Assembly (NCBI RefSeq): GCF_901709675.1
Contig: NC_051108.1
Span: forward strand, 248,001-312,000
Origin: Syngnathus acus
Lineage: Eukaryota; Chordata; Actinopteri; Syngnathiformes; Syngnathidae
Length of the DNA: 64,000 bases
Direction of reading: 5' to 3'
Shown in pieces: positions 27,961-39,426 of the stretch. The notes under the pieces were generated by a model. That model searched no databases and was not told the origin of the DNA. It worked only from the letters and a program-made list of their open reading frames with translations. The first letter of the stretch is position 1. Each line of letters starts with the position of its first letter. Both the position numbers and the translations under genes were made by a program.

Positions 27961-28589
27961 GCTTGACAAGTGAGCTGAGTCACTGCCAGCCTGCAACGCT
28001 CACATCTCAAATCTGCACTCGGGCGTCACAGAAGAAGAAAAAAAATAATAATTTGGAACTGTGTTCAAAAAAATCCAACAAGCCACAGCCGCCTATCCTC
28101 TTTACAAGTCCTCCAATCGCCATGGATACATCTTAGTCCAAACAAAGCCATCAAACAATGACGACTCAATAAACGTCACCCTGGGTGTCCATTAGAGGAG
28201 GCGCAAACATGACACAACAGAAAAGTTTGAAGTCACTTGCGAAAGGGAGGAGGATGAAGAAATGGGGTTGGGTCGGGAACATATACACGCCCGCATAAAA
28301 GAAGGAGGGGCATCGACTCGCAGCCAAGTACATCTCAAGTGATGGGACAAGTTCGCGGAACGAGGGAACGGAGAGCGGCCAAGTTCCGCGCGTAATCGAC
28401 TTTGGAGAACCTTTACGCACGGCGCGTCACCGCGCCATTCATGGATCCCAACAAAGTCATCGGAGCTGATTGGGAATTTCAGTGGAAGTATCAAACGGGA
28501 GGTGCGGGACACGAGATCGATATATATTGAAACAGCGGAGAGAAAGAGGCCATCATCATCATCGCTGGCACCGCGGAGTGAGTCACCCA

Positions 28590-28667
28590 CGCAGCCAGCC
28601 AGCCAGAGAGCCAGCCAGAGAGCCAGCCAGAGAGCCAGCCAGCCAGCCAGAGAGCCAGCCAGCCAGG
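28590..28667. repeat. Interrupted (CCAG)n/(AGAG)n repeat
   Basis: CCAG units alternate with agag in a 12-bp higher-order pattern (gccagccagaga). Confidence 0.85.
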
Positions 28668-29454
28668 CCGAGGCGCACTCATCCCCCGAAAGTGAGCGCT
28701 CGAGCGCGGCTGAATGAGTTGGCAGCTTCCCAACCGCCGAACCCAGGCGCCCCTGACGCGGGAGCCCCGTGGCCCGGGGTCCACGCGCGTCCACTCCGTC
28801 AGGGTTCACTTATGACCCGCGGCTCTTTTTAATGATTGAAATAGACGTCTAGCGGACTTATCGAGAAGGATTTTTTCTAGAAAAGGATTTACATTTGGTT
28901 GTAAAGCTACATTCAGGTATGTCTCGTGGTTTGGTCATTAATCACGCTTTATTTCTTATGCTTGCTTTTGAAAAGAGAGTCAAAGTGACTGTGGGCTTCG
29001 GTACCTGCGGGGGGGGGACTTGCTTCATTTATCAAAAGGACCTAAGAAGCCCCCCAACGTCATTTAATTGCATTCAAAATACAAGCTCGCCAACGGTATA
29101 CGCGCGCGCGCGCGCACGCACGCACGCACGGAAGCCCAACTTTGGCCAAAATGGACCCATGATTGTTTTGGAAAATTCTCTCAAAGCATTTAACTGGCTC
29201 ATTTAAGGGCTTCATTTTTAGTCAACGTGAGGTTCTGTGGGGGGTTTTTTTTCTAAGTATTTTTGATGTGACTGCAAACACATCTGCGTAAGTTTTTATC
29301 ACATGCCTTCATCCGGCTGTGTAAAGTGTTGCCAGGATTTGTCATGGCAAATTACATGACTTTCATCCTCTCTTGTCTTGCAGCTATCCAGAGGTCTCCC
29401 ACCTCCCCCTCTTCCTAGCGCTGCTCGCCCGCCCGCCTGCCCAACGCGACAACT

Positions 29455-30531
29455 ATGAGGGGACTGCGTGCGCACGCCTCTGTGGGACTGCTGCTGCTTC
29501 TCACGTGCACGCTCGTCGGCGCTGCACCCACGAGCAGAGCGAGCGTGGGCCAGGGTTCGAGGCGCGCCACCGAGCCGGCGATGCGCGTGGAGGAGCTCGG
29601 CCGCGGCGCCGAGAGCACGACGATGACCAAGACGCGGGCGGCCGAAGCCCGCCGGAGCCGCTGGAGCGGCGCCGTGACCGTGAACCCCCGCGGGCAACAC
29701 AGAGATTTACGCAGATCCAAAGCAGACAGAAGGGATCGGCCAGTCGGTGAGTAAAGACGCCTGCCTGTCTGGTCTCGGGCTCACGTTTCGGGGGCCCAAA
29801 AGGCGCGCTCGTCACTTGCCGTGTAGAGCAGAAAGGAAAGGGCGTGTCCCAAAACGCGCCCGTAGAACACGAGTTGGCTTGACCCAAATGAGCCATTTGA
29901 GAGCCTCCCTTTCTCCCTGTAAAACCAAGCCCTTGTCTTGGCTCTCAAATGCTGCGGCCTTGCCAGGTGAGTCAAGCAAGTAGCATTCCAACGACCCGCA
30001 AACGCTAGCAGAAGACGAGCAGAAGGGGGGGGGGGGGCATGTTGGGGGTTGAGGATCGTTAGCTAGCTAATTGCATGCGGCTAATTGCCTTGAGAACCAC
30101 TTATGTGAACCAAAGGATTGGAATTGAACAAGTCAACTGGCCCGTCCTGTTCAGCAGCAGCAGCAGCAGCAGCAGCATCAGCAGCCGCCGCCGCCTCCCC
30201 CGGACGGAAGGACAAATACCTGAAGCACATCACAGGTAAGACAAGATGCGCCGGCCGCGGAGCCCCAGCGGATGTTGACAAACGTTGCCATTGCAGGTCC
30301 GCTCTACTTCAGCCCCAAGTGCAGGAAGCACGTGTACCACGTGTACCACCAGACCCGGGACTGCACCATCGCCGCATGTAAGCTAAGCCAACCCGTTGCT
30401 CTGAAGTCAGGTGTGCGTCATTTAAGGCCCCGCCCCTCTTGACTTTGACTCTTTCCCTTTCGGCAGATTTCAAACGATGCGCGCGGCTGCTCACGCGTCT
30501 CGCCGGCAGCCCCATGTGCACGGGGGTGTAA
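29455..30531 (+). CDS. alkal2: alkal2, ALK and LTK ligand 2 (augmentor alpha), complete
   Basis: ALKAL2 is a secreted cytokine that activates the receptor tyrosine kinases ALK and LTK; in fish ALKALs control neural-crest and iridophore development. Four exons in agreeing phases: 29455-29746, 30155-30235, 30297-30377, 30467-30531, giving 172 residues. The N-terminus has a signal peptide (VGLLLLLTCTLVGAAPTS) followed by a basic, poorly conserved stretch. The ALKAL augmentor domain spans exons 2-4: KDKYLKHITGPLYFSPKCRK, HQTRDCTIAAYFKRCARLLT, then SPMC, with the four conserved cysteines. Basic residues before KDKYL could allow proprotein cleavage. Exon 2 opens with a polyalanine run from a CAG repeat. 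alkal2 rather than alkal1 is inferred from its convergent neighbour acp1. An acceptor at 29383 implies a non-coding first exon. Confidence 0.94.
30152..30175 (+). repeat. (CAG)8 spanning the alkal2 exon 2 splice acceptor
   Basis: Eight CAG units, the first of which supplies the predicted acceptor AG. The rest are read as GCA (alanine) codons. Confidence 0.9.
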
Positions 30532-31933
30532 CGCCCAGCCAGCCAACCAGCCGGGGCCGGGGCCGGGGCCGGGGCCAGGGCCAGCCGCTCCGCCTCGGCT
30601 GCTGAACAAAGCGCCACCGGGAGCGCCCCAAAAGTCGGCCGGAGGGACACGACAAAGGGGACGAACAATCGGCATGCTCTTTTCTGCAATCCAAACGGTC
30701 CGAAAAGTGCCTCCAACGTGGAACGAGCTGTGTGGAAAAACTGTTTGTTAAACTCAGCCGTAACAAGTGTTCTTCAACTCAAGTGTACGCTGCTCAAAAC
30801 TAAGAAAAGGTGACCGGACTTCTTGGGAATCTCACACGGACAAGAGGATGGGCCGCCTGCTTGAAGCGTAAAGGATACGGACTGAACGGGCCCAAGCACC
30901 TGCACCAGATGTTAGGCGGACTTCAACGTGGAGGGGAATAACGGAACATATTTATATTTCAAGGTTTTCGTGCGCGTTGTCTTCAACCCACGCTACACAG
31001 ATATATTTCAATAAATGATATCGTTGGTTTAATAATATAAAACAAAAAGTCATGTTTGACTTCCGCTTTGGGACTTTGAATGCGGCCAGCGCAAATGGTT
31101 GCGCAGCGTGTCGCCGCGGACGGACGCAGCTGCACTTGTGGATGGGATTTTTGTTTTGCTTTTCGGTCACGCATCTGAATCACTTTGCGCCGGCATCAAA
31201 TTAGAAGTTCCGTTCGGCAGCCATCGTCGAGGGTCTGACGCGATGTCGGGACCTTCGAGGCATCCGGTCGCTATTCATTCCGGGCGGAACTTCCAAAATC
31301 GACCGCAATCGGCTACGGGTCAAGTTCCAAAACTATTTTTTGTAGCGTGCAAAATACCACCGAGTCTATTTTGGCCGCTTTTCCTGTCACTCGAGATCAT
31401 CTGACCGGGTGCTCATCAGAAAGGAAGAGATAGCTCAGGGCAAACGACATTGAGAGCTCGGCCTTCGAGGCCACTTCCGCGTTTGTCTGGAGAGCGGCTC
31501 CGTTCAATTCAACGAAAAACACCAGATGGTTTGCCAAAAGTCCAACTTTTGCATGAGAAAGCACGTTTGAGCGGAGGCGGATTTGGTCAAAACATGAACC
31601 TAATCAATCTTGGCTATCGCAGACGACAAAGACGACGACGCCCTGATACAAAACGGCTGGCGAGTCTCCAGCGCTCGCTCGCTCGGTTCCTCTTAACTTT
31701 GGCGCCACTCTTGTTCAGGATTCACAGCCGCCCGCTTCCTGCATGGCTTCCAACAAACATGGCTAACTTGGACTGGCACATTTTTGCACATGCCGAGGCC
31801 ACGGAAAGAGATGGTGACAGTTCAGAACTTTTGACTGTAAACTGCAAGAAAAAAAAACAACAACAACAACTAACAAAGCATCTCTTTGGTTCCTGAAGTC
31901 ACAAAGATGTCAAGATGAGCGAGTTGAATTAGT
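30532..31933. other. alkal2 3' UTR and intergenic sequence
   Basis: From the alkal2 stop to the acp1 polyadenylation signal. A (GGGGCC)-like run lies at 30553-30578. No further gene was recognised; open frames here show no family resemblance. Confidence 0.6.
31010..31015 (+). terminator. Polyadenylation signal AATAAA, alkal2
   Basis: AATAAA about 480 bp after the alkal2 stop in AT-rich sequence, on the correct strand. Confidence 0.7.
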
Positions 31934-31939
31934 TTTATT
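31934..31939 (-). terminator. Polyadenylation signal AATAAA, acp1
   Basis: AATAAA on the minus strand, about 170 bp beyond the acp1 stop. Confidence 0.75.
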
Positions 31940-31947
31940 TCCACACA

Positions 31948-32017
31948 GGCAGGCAGGCAGGCATGGCATGGCATGGCATGGCATGGCATGGCATGGCATG
32001 GCATGGCATGGCATGGC
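31948..32017. repeat. (GGCA)n and (GCATG)n repeats in the acp1 3' UTR
   Basis: About five GGCA units and then nine or ten GCATG units lie between the acp1 stop and its polyadenylation signal, so they would be transcribed. Confidence 0.9.
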
Positions 32018-32107
32018 TCTGCGCTCAGACACAAACGTGAAGAGCGTTGGTTTTCCCCCCCACCACCACCACCACCACCACGCAATCGGCCGACTGCGTA
32101 GGCCACG

Positions 32108-35100
32108 TTACGAGTTGGACTGGAGGAACGCCTCGCAGCATCGGCGGCACTGCTCGTACACCTTTTCAAAGTCTCGGTCGCTTCCCTGCAGCAAAACACA
32201 ACACAACCAAAGCGGGTCACACCACTGCTACCTGCGAGACGCCGCCGAGCGAGCGAGCAGGCTCAGGCGGCTTTTGCAACGGGCCGGCCGACTCTTTTGC
32301 CCCTTTTCCGCTCGGCTCGTCGCATTATTCATGTGCGCCTATTTAGGGAATGTAAAAAAGGCAAGGGGAGAACTTTCAACGTCGGCAGAGGAAGCCAAAG
32401 ATTCCAAACAATGTTGAGGCAAAAACAAAAAATCTCGTTTTTCCTGCGCTGAATGAAGAAGATGTGAAGGAGCGGAAACTTAGCCAGTCAAATCATACGC
32501 CGAGGTCTGGGGTCGCCGCCTTTTTGTCACATTTGATTTGCAGCCCAGTCATTCAATTGAATTGATTGGAATTGAATTGATTCATCCATTCAGAACACTT
32601 GTGATTGTTTCGTACGGCCAAAGCCCAACTACGGCCGCACCTCTCCCGAGCGAGCGCCTGCGTTTCTACTTACGTAATAGGGATCTTCGATGATCAGCTG
32701 CTTCTGCGGGTCGTACGCGCCCAGCAGCTCGATTTTTGCCCGGCGATTCTTCACTGAGCCGGCCATACGGTTCAAGTTACTGAAAGAAGACATGCTCTTT
32801 TTGGTGACCGGACCAGAGAACACCAACGATATGGAAACACAACACGTGTCCACGTGCACACTCCACAACTCAACCCGTTGCATGTGCTTGCACTAGTTTG
32901 ACAAAAAAAAAAAAAGAAAAAAAGTTCTCCGCTTCTCATTAACGTTTCCTGAGAAAAGTATGCGGGGAAAGAAAAAAGGGGCTGAGAAAAAAAAGAAAAA
33001 AAACTGCCCAAGGAGCATAGACATGGCATCCAAAGAACTCGCTAAGCTCCTTACAGATCAGATCTGCCGAGGGCATGTGATCTCAAAAATGATCCCTAAA
33101 AGTCGAAAAAAAAAAAAAATGACCCCGTGGCCTGAACTTTGGAAAGAGATTAAGGAAGGAACATGCTCATTAAAAGCCGCCATTGGCCTCTACGGAGCCC
33201 AGTCGCACGCAACTTTTGCCTTATTTTTTGCGAGCGACAAAAGTATGGCCCACAGCACGCTTACGCACCTTAAATTGCTCTCGTCCATGCAGAGGATAAA
33301 ATCAAAGCTCAGGAAGTCGTCCTTGGTCACCTGCGAGTGGGAGACAAACGCAAGTCACTTTGGCTCAGAGTGCAAAAGAAAAATCAAAATGCACCGACCG
33401 GCAGGGAAACAAAGACATTTGTCTGCTTTTAGAAGCTGTTTCCGATCCAACGGCTGGCGGCCGCTGACCAATAGAGGGGGCCAAAGAGTCGCCGTCAACC
33501 GGTCGCCAAACAATGACAACAATCACGTGAAAAAACCTTTCCAAATGTTTGAACAGATTGTTTGACGAGCGCTCGCCCTCGATAGGCGAGGACGACCGAC
33601 TCGCAACAAACGTCCATCCCACACGAAAACCACGATGGATGTTTTGGCACCGACGGGCCTCCGATTGACCGGTGCGGTAAGCACATCGGGCCCGTTTACT
33701 CGCCGCGCGGTCGGCAAATATGGACGGACGTGTGGGAAAAGAAACAGAGAGAAGGCCGCTTAATGAAGGTTGGAAGGAAGGAAGGAAGGAAGGAAGGAAG
33801 GCGAGAGCCGGTGTCAAAGCCAATCGTGCGGACGGACGGGGACATGAGCTGGGCTCGGCGCACCCGCTTTGAGGAGATTACAAGCTTTGCAGAAGGACGA
33901 CCGGGCCAGGAGGAGGAAGCGGGAGAGCAGAAGCGGCAAGGGGGGGGGGGGGGGGGGGGGGGGGGGGTCGCACTGAGGGCACGAGGGAGCTGAAGTGAGG
34001 AAAATGCAAGCAAGCTGGGGAGTGACGGCGTGCTCAATTTGCGGCCGCGTCCTATCGCCGCCATGTGATTCAGCGCCCGCAGCCACTTGTCAACGCCGGA
34101 GCCGCCGCGTTTGCCTCCGAGAGCAATTTTGTCCGCGACGTCTCATGTTTTCGCGTTGCCGTCGTCACGACCGACTCGCCGAGTTGAATCGCGGCGAGGC
34201 TGGGCGGGGATTTGGCAGCCGCAATTCAAGAAAGGCTCCTGGGGCAGCCTCGCGCCAACGTGACGCTCCCGAGCTCATTTCCAGTCGGAGGTTCAAACAA
34301 AAAGGAGCCAAAAATGATGCCTCATCTTTTCATGTGAGCAGCAAACGTGTTCCGCGTCAAACCTAGTCAAAGCAGCAAAGCATCTGGGCAACGTGGCCAG
34401 CAAACTGGCCGGCCTGTCGGCTACCTGGCGGGCCCTATGAGAGCTGTCAATGGCGTGGGCCTTGAGGCAGGCCAGCCCGCGGGCATCGGGCGGGCAGCCA
34501 GTGTTCCAGTCGGACGTCGCGCCGCTGTCAATGAGCCACTGCAACAAGATAGAGCAAAGGCGGGTGAGGGTCGTACCTGCCGGGCCTCGTGGCTCATAGG
34601 CACGTCGTGCCGTCGCATGCAGGCCAGGCCGCGCTGGTCGGGCGGGTTTCCTATCTCGTACGTCGACGTGGCGGCGCTGTCTATCCTCCACTGGCCGGGG
34701 GGAGAGCACGCGGGGCAAAACGTGAGTCCTCCTTCAAACTTCAAGGACGTGAACTCGCGATCGGCGCGTTGTTTTTTCTTGGATCGTGACTTTGCATTGG
34801 TGATAGCCAATGGCGGGTTCCCAATAGCGTGAGCACCGGGCGGGAATATTTTGCGGGCAATTTACGATCGAGCTCCCGAGGCTTCGTCCGTTTGTTGGCC
34901 TCGCGCGGCTGGCCGCATGTCTTTCAGACGAGTTGTCATTACATTTTTGAATGAAACAATACAATGCCGCTTTATTTGTTTGCATTGCGCCTAGTTAAAT
35001 GCAAGATATTATTTGCCACTATTTTTCGTAAAGTGCAGCTCACGCCGGTATATATTTATATATATATATATATTTGGTATATCGGTGGTACCTTGTCAAC

Positions 35101-35604
35101 GACACCCGCATCGGTTGCCATCTTCCTGAAGACGGCCTCAGCAATGGGGGATCGGCAGATGTTCCCTGTCAAAGAAAGAGTTGACATGGGTTGACAGTAA
35201 ATTCGAGTCATCCTGATAACACAATCCAGTGAAACCACATCCGGTTTTAGGTGGCGCAGACTAGTGCAAGTGCAACAGTAACAATTTGATGTGCCTTCCT
35301 TCCTTCCTTCCTTCCTTCCTTCCTTCACTCACCCGATTGCCAGATAACCCGGTGGCCGCTGGACCACTTTCAAAGCACCCTCGAAAACGTTAAGACAAAA
35401 AGGAATGGCCAAATTCTCACTTCGCTAAGTTTGAACACGAGTTCACAACTTTCACGTCCATTCTTAAACAGTCAGAGGCGTCTAGATGATTTCCTCAAAT
35501 ACTCCTTAAGTGTATGAATTGGACCTTGGGTGCTCGTTCAAATGAAAAGCGCGCAGCTTACCCAGACAGACAAACAACACCGATTTGCTGCGCGAGGCTG
35601 CCAT
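32108..35604 (-). CDS. acp1: acp1, low molecular weight phosphotyrosine protein phosphatase, complete
   Basis: ACP1 is a cytosolic acid phosphatase that dephosphorylates phosphotyrosine on receptor kinases and other proteins. Exons on the minus strand: 35604-35562, 35165-35092, then one of two alternative exons (34690-34577 or 34538-34425), 33330-33269, 32779-32674, 32185-32108. Either form encodes 158 residues, as in human. It starts [20 protein letters not shown] with the P-loop C-X5-R (C13 nucleophile, R19). Later blocks are [40 protein letters not shown] followed by YY with the general-acid Asp, and [16 protein letters not shown]. Phases agree throughout. It converges on alkal2, as in human; the head-to-head human neighbour SH3YL1 was not found. 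Confidence 0.98.
33776..33801. repeat. (GGAA)n repeat
   Basis: About six GGAA units in an acp1 intron. Confidence 0.9.
33940..33967. repeat. G28 homopolymer
   Basis: Twenty-eight G bases in an acp1 intron, the longest mononucleotide run in the window. Confidence 0.9.
34425..34538 (-). CDS. acp1: acp1 alternative exon 3, slow-type (IF2-like)
   Basis: A second 114-bp phase 0 exon (acceptor ttgttgcag, donor CAG|gtagcc). It encodes [18 protein letters not shown] and ends SHRARQ, like the human isoform containing WVIDSGAVSDWNVGRSPD. It lies 38 bp downstream of the fast-type exon. Confidence 0.96.
34577..34690 (-). CDS. acp1: acp1 alternative exon 3, fast-type (IF1-like)
   Basis: A 114-bp exon with phase 0 at both ends (acceptor ccggccag, donor CAG|gtacga). 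It encodes [18 protein letters not shown] and ends MSHEARQ, like the human isoform containing [18 protein letters not shown]. Confidence 0.96.
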
Positions 35605-36260
35605 TTTGCCTTTGACGTCACGGGGCCTGGTCACGTGTTCTGTGGTGGCCAGCCCTGTGCCTGAATTAAAAGAACAAGTCGGGCATACATTAGGAAATAC
35701 AACTCCTCATTACTCATTTCAATACTCTTATCGCTCATTACAATAATAATAATAATAGAAATAAATCATCTAGCTTCCTCTCACATTCCAAAACATTCAT
35801 GTTGAGTTCAATGAAGACTGTCACCTCCTCATCTCTTGCCAGGGGCGACAAGAACAACGCAAGCCTGTCGGTCAACTTCCGGTCCGTAAAATTTCCATTT
35901 TCGATGAGCCTGATGTGTGGCCAGAGTCCTCAGCGGGCTCCAACGCACATCTGGCAGTAAAACAACAAAGACAGACGATATCCCGGGGCCCAAACGATAG
36001 CATCAAATTGGAAGCTGTTTTGAGAACGCAAACGCTTCGGGACAACGAGACTTAACGACTCGCGTTTAAAAGTTCCACCGTGTCGCCTGCGAGATGAAAG
36101 GGCAAAAAAACAAGGAGAGCATTCAATTGCGAGGCGAGCACAACAAAAAACAAAGACAGACAAAAATCCCCCGAAACACCCATTCACGAGAAACGCACAT
36201 CGTCAATGCTGGGCGGGCCAGCCGCTCGTCCCGCGTACGCGGCTGCTTTTGTTTTCGATA

Positions 36261-36326
36261 ACTTGCTTTCTTTCCCATGTGGCCTTTCTGCTGACTTGCT
36301 TTCTTTCCCATGTGGCCTTTCTGCCG
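36261..36326. repeat. 33-bp direct tandem duplication
   Basis: Two copies of a unit beginning acttgctttctttcccatgt lie head to tail, differing at one or two positions at the end. Confidence 0.9.
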
Positions 36327-37579
36327 GTTTATTTGTCTGTCCGCATAACTGTCGAGGACAATTCGCTATCAGGATCAATTAGGAGAAGCTGACTGAGTGT
36401 CTTGACACCAATGGAAGGAAGGCCGTGCGTCACGATTCTTTCTTGTACATTTTGGATTCATGTCGTCCGATGAGTCATCGACTTGTGCAACGTGCGAGAT
36501 TGATCAGGAGCACTTTGAAATGTGTTGCAGCGCCGAACAATTGCGAGAGCAACATGTTTCCACAATGGAAGCGGGCCGCTGCACAGCGCCGCGCCCACAA
36601 TGCTGCCTATGTTCCTCAAACTGCTTCTTATTTGTCCTTCGTGCGGTCTCGCCAGCATTTTCTACATTTGTTTCCCCCCTCCTTGTTAATGCAACATTTC
36701 ATGTCCCTCTCAGCGCCAAACATTGGCGCAAACACCAAAAGAAGCTTTTTCTCCTCACGCGCCCGACAAAACACCCAAGCGGTCACACGGCGTTTCCCGT
36801 GATACTGTAAAAGCCACTCATGGGAGGCGGCTAATTGAGCGCGACGAGACCCGAGCGATGGCAATTAGCGGCCGCATGCCTAATGAGCGCTCGTGATTGC
36901 AACAACAGCATGCAAAAGATGCCGGTGCAAATTGGATGTTTGCATTTGCGAGGCCTCCTCTTTAATTGAGCCCACCGCTTCCGTTCACGCCCGGAGGACG
37001 GGCCGTAATTGCGGCGAATGACTCGGAGGAAGCGAGATCGTTTAGACGACGTCAAACGCGTTCGTCAACGGGCGCCGAATTCGGCGCGGGAGCGCAGCTC
37101 GGGGGAAAAGCGCTTAATTGACTCGACGTGTCTGTGTTTACCTCCGAGTCGCTCTTCCTTCGCAAAGAAGTCACGAGGGCCCGCCCGCCCAGTTTGACGG
37201 AAATGAATCCGTGCTCTCCAACAATCGAGCCGAGTGGCATACGGTGCTCTACGTTTCAACAATCGAGCCGGAAAACAAAACGTTTGTCAGTGGTGCCTCG
37301 AGGGTGACAATACAGCAGTCATGTATTCTTGATCCTATGCGTAGAGCAACTATTAGCGGCGTTTTGATGCGCTGAAATAGGTTCTGAATCTTGTCTCTGT
37401 AAGCAACTCCACTTTCCTCCCACATTGTCTTGCGGAGCATGATGAACATCCACTTTTGTTGTCTGCAAATAGTTCTAAAAGTGAGAAAGCGCGCCACCCG
37501 GCCCTCCAAAAACAACATTGTCTTTGTGAGACCAATCAGTTCGACGGAGCGGCACAGCTGCAAAGGCCGCACGAGAAAA

Positions 37580-37600
37580 GGGGGGGGGGGGGGGGGGGGG
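37580..37600. repeat. G21 homopolymer
   Basis: Twenty-one consecutive G bases in an interval without genes. Confidence 0.9.
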
Positions 37601-38337
37601 AACAGACGCGTTCGGGAGGGAGGGGTCTGACTGTGATAAACTTATGCTGCTTAATGAGACATGTGTATGTGTGTATACACGCACGGAGAACTGCTGTTTT
37701 ACAAATGAATAAAGAACTGGTTAAAAATGGTCAAACATTCCAAAATGTAATTTCTTCATTAATCAAATGTTTTCTTGGAAAACTGCCCCCACCCGCCAAA
37801 AAATGCTTTTATGATGAAATGTAGCCAAGATAGAATGCCAAGGAATTATCATCTTGTTTGAAATCAGTAAAAAAAACAAAAAAAACAATTGCCCTGACAA
37901 TGGGTAATAAATAAACCATCGACTTGGGTCATAACCCTTAAATTGAAAAGAATCTTTTTGTTCACACATCAGTGGCTTGTGCAGGTGTCAGCTGTGTTTG
38001 GAGCTTGTTTGTTGATGCTGGCCAGCCAGCCAGCCAGCACCCCCTCTTAAATCGCACAAGCTCCTCCTCCCTCATTTCATTCAGGCTGCAACGTTTCACC
38101 ACTTCCTCCTCCGCCCTCGACTTTACGCTGCTACTTCATTTAGTCCATGGCGCCCTCTAGCGACGAGCACGCCACCTTTCCTTAGCAGCCTTTGTTGGGG
38201 TCTTTTGAACATAGGAAAAGACTGACTCCGTCCGAGCGAGGTGATCCACGAGCGCCAACTGTTCCCAATTCGTTTTTCCGCACTTGTTAAGGCCACAGAT
38301 ACAAATTCACAATGCTTTGGCAGAGAAGTAAAAGACA

Positions 38338-38343
38338 TTTAAT
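38338..38343 (-). terminator. Polyadenylation signal ATTAAA, possible tmem18
   Basis: ATTAAA on the minus strand about 160 bp past the tmem18 stop. Confidence 0.5.
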
Positions 38344-38500
38344 CACGCATTTAAACAGCACAGGATTTTGGTCCTCTTGTACAATCTCTCCGAGGGAGGG
38401 AGCAGGCTCTATTCCTCTTTCCTCCTCTGAGATTGCATTTGTTTTTTGCCTTGCGCATTCTGGCGGGGCCGTACATGGAAGTTGGGTCCTTTCCGGCGGA

Positions 38501-39426
38501 TCAGTCCCTTTTCTTGGCTAGGCGTGCCTTCCGTTTGAGCTGCAGCGTCTTAAGCTCGGTCATGGTGGAGAAGCTCCTGTGCAGCCACACCACCTGCGCA
38601 GAAAGCACACAAAGTCCACTAGCTCAATGCTAACACAATGGGAAATGCCATAGACGGACGGGCTAACAAAACTGGCATCCACGCACGCTGCGGTGGTGAT
38701 AGGCAAAGAGTGCTTGCTTGCTTGCTTGCTTCAAGCTGTTTATTTGTCACCCCCAGCTGAAGGTTGGAACTAAAAATGGATGAAATACGACAACATGTCG
38801 GCACTCACCACAATGATGACTGCGTTGAAGAGCAACGGGATGGAGAAGACCAACGATATGAACATGCCTCTGGAGTCAAAGTACTGAAACTCGGAGAACG
38901 ACCTGCAAGAGGTTTCACACATTCAGGTGTATGTTGGCATTCGTAAATGATGAATATTCCAAATACGACTCTCTTACCTCCAGTTCATTGCTGCCACCTC
39001 GTTGAAATATTCAGCACTGTACACCAAGGCAACTGTATGTGGGAGGGAGGATACACTGCGATTCACATTTGCAGCTCGATAGCGAAATTCATCCGAAAAT
39101 ACACTCACTCATTTGACTGATGAAAATGCCCACTTACGTATGAGCAGGAAGTGGCAAATCTGCGCTCTATAATACTTGCACGTCACCACAGTCAGGCAAA
39201 GACACGCGAAGTGAAACGCAAAAGCGCCAATAAGCCATGGCTCCGACCACTTCACCTAAAAAAAAAAGCCGCTGTAACGCACAATGTTTTGTAGCAACGA
39301 TGTCGCTAATAGTGTCGCTAAAGCTGAACCTACAGACATGAGGAACGTCCAAATGGATGTAATTCTTAAATGACTAAAGGCGTCGATGGGTACGGAGCTG
39401 ATGTTGACGGCTTTTGGGGTTGTCAT
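38501..39426 (-). CDS. tmem18: tmem18, transmembrane protein 18, complete
   Basis: TMEM18 is a small multi-pass protein of the inner nuclear membrane with a basic C-terminal tail; in human it is linked to body-weight variation. Five exons in agreeing phases: 39426-39334, 39255-39138, 39032-38978, 38902-38809, 38593-38501, giving 150 residues (human 140). Conserved blocks are [56 protein letters not shown] and [19 protein letters not shown]. The tail is lysine/arginine-rich ([12 protein letters not shown]). Three or four hydrophobic helices are visible. The start at 39426 gives an N-terminus ten residues longer than human; a later ATG in exon 1 is not excluded. Confidence 0.96.

Larger units (their letters stand above)
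35605..38337. other. Interval between acp1 and tmem18
   Basis: The first 100 bp is likely the acp1 promoter (it contains tttgacgtcacgggg, a CRE-like site, at about 35612). No coding exon was recognised across the rest. It contains a 33-bp tandem duplication (36261-36326), a G21 run (37580-37600) and a (CCAG)n at 38022-38038. SH3YL1 motifs were looked for and not found. Confidence 0.55.

Noticed and set aside
36460-36810. 116-residue cysteine-containing plus-strand frame between acp1 and tmem18
   Set aside because: No recognisable domain, no splice context and no matching signal; composition fits a chance open frame.
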